Part shown: one piece after another, positions 15,111 to 16,299 of the stretch
Numbering within the stretch: position 1 is the first letter of the stretch
How the letters are laid out: every line of letters begins with the position of its first letter
Source: Bacillota bacterium
GTDB taxonomy: Bacteria > Bacillota_A > Clostridia > Lachnospirales > Lachnospiraceae
NCBI GenBank assembly: GCA_023443925.1
Contig: JAEZSL010000208.1
Location: 1 to 16,299, forward strand
Direction of reading: 5' to 3'
Length of the DNA: 16,299 bases
Position numbers and translations under genes: made by a program
Notes under the pieces: generated by a model
Told to the model about the DNA's origin: nothing
Databases searched by the model: none
What the model saw: the letters and a program-made list of their open reading frames with translations, nothing else

Positions 15111-16157
15111 TTATTGTTGGCCGGTATATATCTGATCAAATACACCGCCGTCATTAAAATGTTTCTCCTGTGCCTTATCCCAGCCGCCGAATAACGGGTC
15201 ATCAATGGTTAACAGCTCTAAATCCAGATTAAATACGTCACCGAATTCCTTTAATATGTCTGGATTGGTGGGTCTGTAATAATTTTCACCGGCCAGTCTT
15301 TGGCCTACATCGGAATAGAGATATTCCAAATATGCGGTAGAAACCTCTCTGGTTCCTCTGTCATCCACTACCTCATCCACTATGGCAACGGGAGGTTCGG
15401 CAAGGATGCTGATACTTGGCGTAACGATTTCGAATTCTTCGGGATTTTCCTTAATGGAAAGGTAAGCTTCATTTTCCCAGGCTAAAAGTACGTCTCCCTG
15501 ACCATTTTCCACAAAGGTGGTGGTAGCACCTCTGGCTCCGGAATCCAATACCAATACGTTCTGAAAAAGTTTCCCGATAAAATCCTTAATCTGGTTTTCC
15601 TCGTGATTATAAAGCTTATCGGCGTAACCCCAGGCTGCAAGGTAATTCCATCTTGCTCCGCCGGAAGTTTTGGGATTGGGAGTTATAATCTTAACATCGT
15701 CTCTTATCAGGTCATCCCAGTCCTCTATCTGCTTCGGATTGTCTTTACGCACCAGAAAAACTATGGTGGAAGTATACGGAGAACTGTTATTTTCAAATTC
15801 ACTCTGCCAGCCTGCTTCAATGAGTCCGGCTTCTTCTATTGCTGTAATATCATATCCTAAGGCCAGTGTAACAACATCCGCCTCATTCCCTTCAATGACG
15901 GAACGGGCCTGTTTCCCGGAACCGCCATGGGAAGGAATTACGGTAACCTTTTGACCGGTTTTCTCCTTCCAGTATTTTGCAAATTCCTGATTATATGCTT
16001 CGTATAATTCCCTGGTAGGGTCATAGGATACATTTGTAATTTCCACTGATGCTGCATTGGAAGCGGAAACATCTTCCTTATTGCTGCCGCAGCCTGTTAA
16101 TACCCCTGTAATTAATGTTATTGCCAATCCGAATGTAAACAGCTTTTTGATTTTCAT
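15111..16157 (-). CDS. sbp: Sulfate-binding lipoprotein of the ABC importer
   Basis: This extracellular receptor captures sulfate and delivers it to CysT/CysW. The ATG at 16157 follows GAAAGGAG and gives 348 residues; the longer frame to 16211 has no ribosome binding site and would hide the signal. The signal ends in a lipobox, LTGC, with Cys23 as the lipid-anchored residue. The mature protein starts with the hallmark SYDPTRELYEAYN, followed by SHGGSGKQARSVI and ADVVTLALGYDI, which line the sulfate pocket in this family. The length is normal. It is the first gene of the operon, behind a promoter and an operator-like repeat cluster, so it would be the most strongly expressed. Thiosulfate may also be bound. 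Confidence 0.94.
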   Translation of the reverse strand: MKIKKLFTFGLAITLITGVLTGCGSNKEDVSASNAASVEITNVSYDPTRELYEAYNQEFAKYWKEKTGQKVTVIPSHGGSGKQARSVIEGNEADVVTLALGYDITAIEEAGLIEAGWQSEFENNSSPYTSTIVFLVRKDNPKQIEDWDDLIRDDVKIITPNPKTSGGARWNYLAAWGYADKLYNHEENQIKDFIGKLFQNVLVLDSGARGATTTFVENGQGDVLLAWENEAYLSIKENPEEFEIVTPSISILAEPPVAIVDEVVDDRGTREVSTAYLEYLYSDVGQRLAGENYYRPTNPDILKEFGDVFNLDLELLTIDDPLFGGWDKAQEKHFNDGGVFDQIYTGQQ

Positions 16158-16238
16158 AAAATCTCCTTTCTTCGATGTTAGAAGCAGGTACTTACCATAC
16201 GGTTCTGCCAATTGCCTCTTCCCTCATTTTATATATTT

Positions 16239-16270
16239 CTAATCATATATGATTAGTATGATTTATGATT
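16239..16270 (-). promoter_or_regulatory. AATCATA repeat cluster, candidate operator of the sulfate operon
   Basis: An exact 18-bp palindrome, CTAATCATATATGATTAG, occupies 16239-16256. The 7-mer AATCATA occurs three times in the minus-strand direction (plus-strand TATGATT at 16248-16254, 16257-16263 and 16264-16270) and once inverted at 16241-16247. The cluster overlaps the -10 box and the predicted transcription start, where a bound repressor would block transcription. I do not recognise the regulator; it does not look like a SAM riboswitch or T-box leader. Confidence 0.5.
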
Positions 16271-16296
16271 ATACTTTAGAAGTAATAGTTATGCAA
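16268..16296 (-). promoter_or_regulatory. Sigma-A-type promoter of the sulfate operon
   Basis: On the minus strand, -35 TTGCAT (16291-16296), an exact 17-bp spacer and -10 TATAAT (16268-16273) are present. Transcription should start near 16261, leaving an untranslated leader of about 100 bases before sbp. No other convincing promoter is seen down to cysN, so the eight genes probably form one transcript. Confidence 0.7.
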
Positions 16297-16299
16297 CAA

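Overview
The window looks like chromosome of an anaerobic, low-GC Gram-positive bacterium of the class Clostridia, most likely a Lachnospiraceae or Lachnoclostridium-type organism. The signs are A+T-rich intergenic DNA, strong AGGAGG-type ribosome binding sites, some TTG and GTG starts, a lipoprotein-type binding protein, and an APS reductase of the AprAB type next to CysDN. This placement is inferred from gene style only.

Layout. (1) Positions 1-2686, minus strand: two secreted proteins, a GH18 chitinase whose C-terminus runs off the window and a zincin-like metallopeptidase with a C-terminal tail of four beta/gamma-crystallin calcium motifs. (2) About 2690-4600: a long A+T-rich, gene-poor stretch. 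It holds a family of short hairpin repeats, a minus-strand terminator-like hairpin, a small membrane-protein gene broken by a frameshift and a stop codon, and other short coding relics. (3) About 4500-7000, plus strand: an accessory island read against all its neighbours. It has a clear extended -10 promoter, a roughly 500-residue protein of unknown function whose N-terminus looks frameshifted, a small zinc-ribbon protein (DUF6487-like), a 71-nt element that can fold as a three-way junction, and a 109-residue unknown protein. (4) About 7066-7450: a decayed 3' gene end with a terminator-like hairpin. (5) 7455-16157, minus strand: one long sulfate assimilation operon in the order sbp-cysT-cysW-cysA-aprA-aprB-cysD-cysN, driven by a sigma-A-type promoter near 16268-16296 with a cluster of AATCATA repeats over it.

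The sulfate operon has a clear logic. A lipoprotein captures sulfate, CysT/CysW/CysA import it, CysDN activates it to adenylyl sulfate (APS), and an AprAB-type flavoprotein/iron-sulfur reductase reduces APS directly to sulfite. No APS kinase (CysC), no thioredoxin-type reductase (CysH) and no sulfite reductase is present in the window. An enzyme best known from dissimilatory sulfate reducers therefore appears to serve assimilation here. The 3' end of aprA has been tandemly duplicated about three times, filling the aprA-aprB gap up to the aprB ribosome binding site.

The most interesting items are the AprAB-based assimilation operon with a short AprB, the 46-bp tandem array made from the aprA gene end, the AATCATA operator-like cluster, the hairpin repeats with matched changes in their stems, the three-way-junction element, and the plus-strand island of unrecognised proteins.
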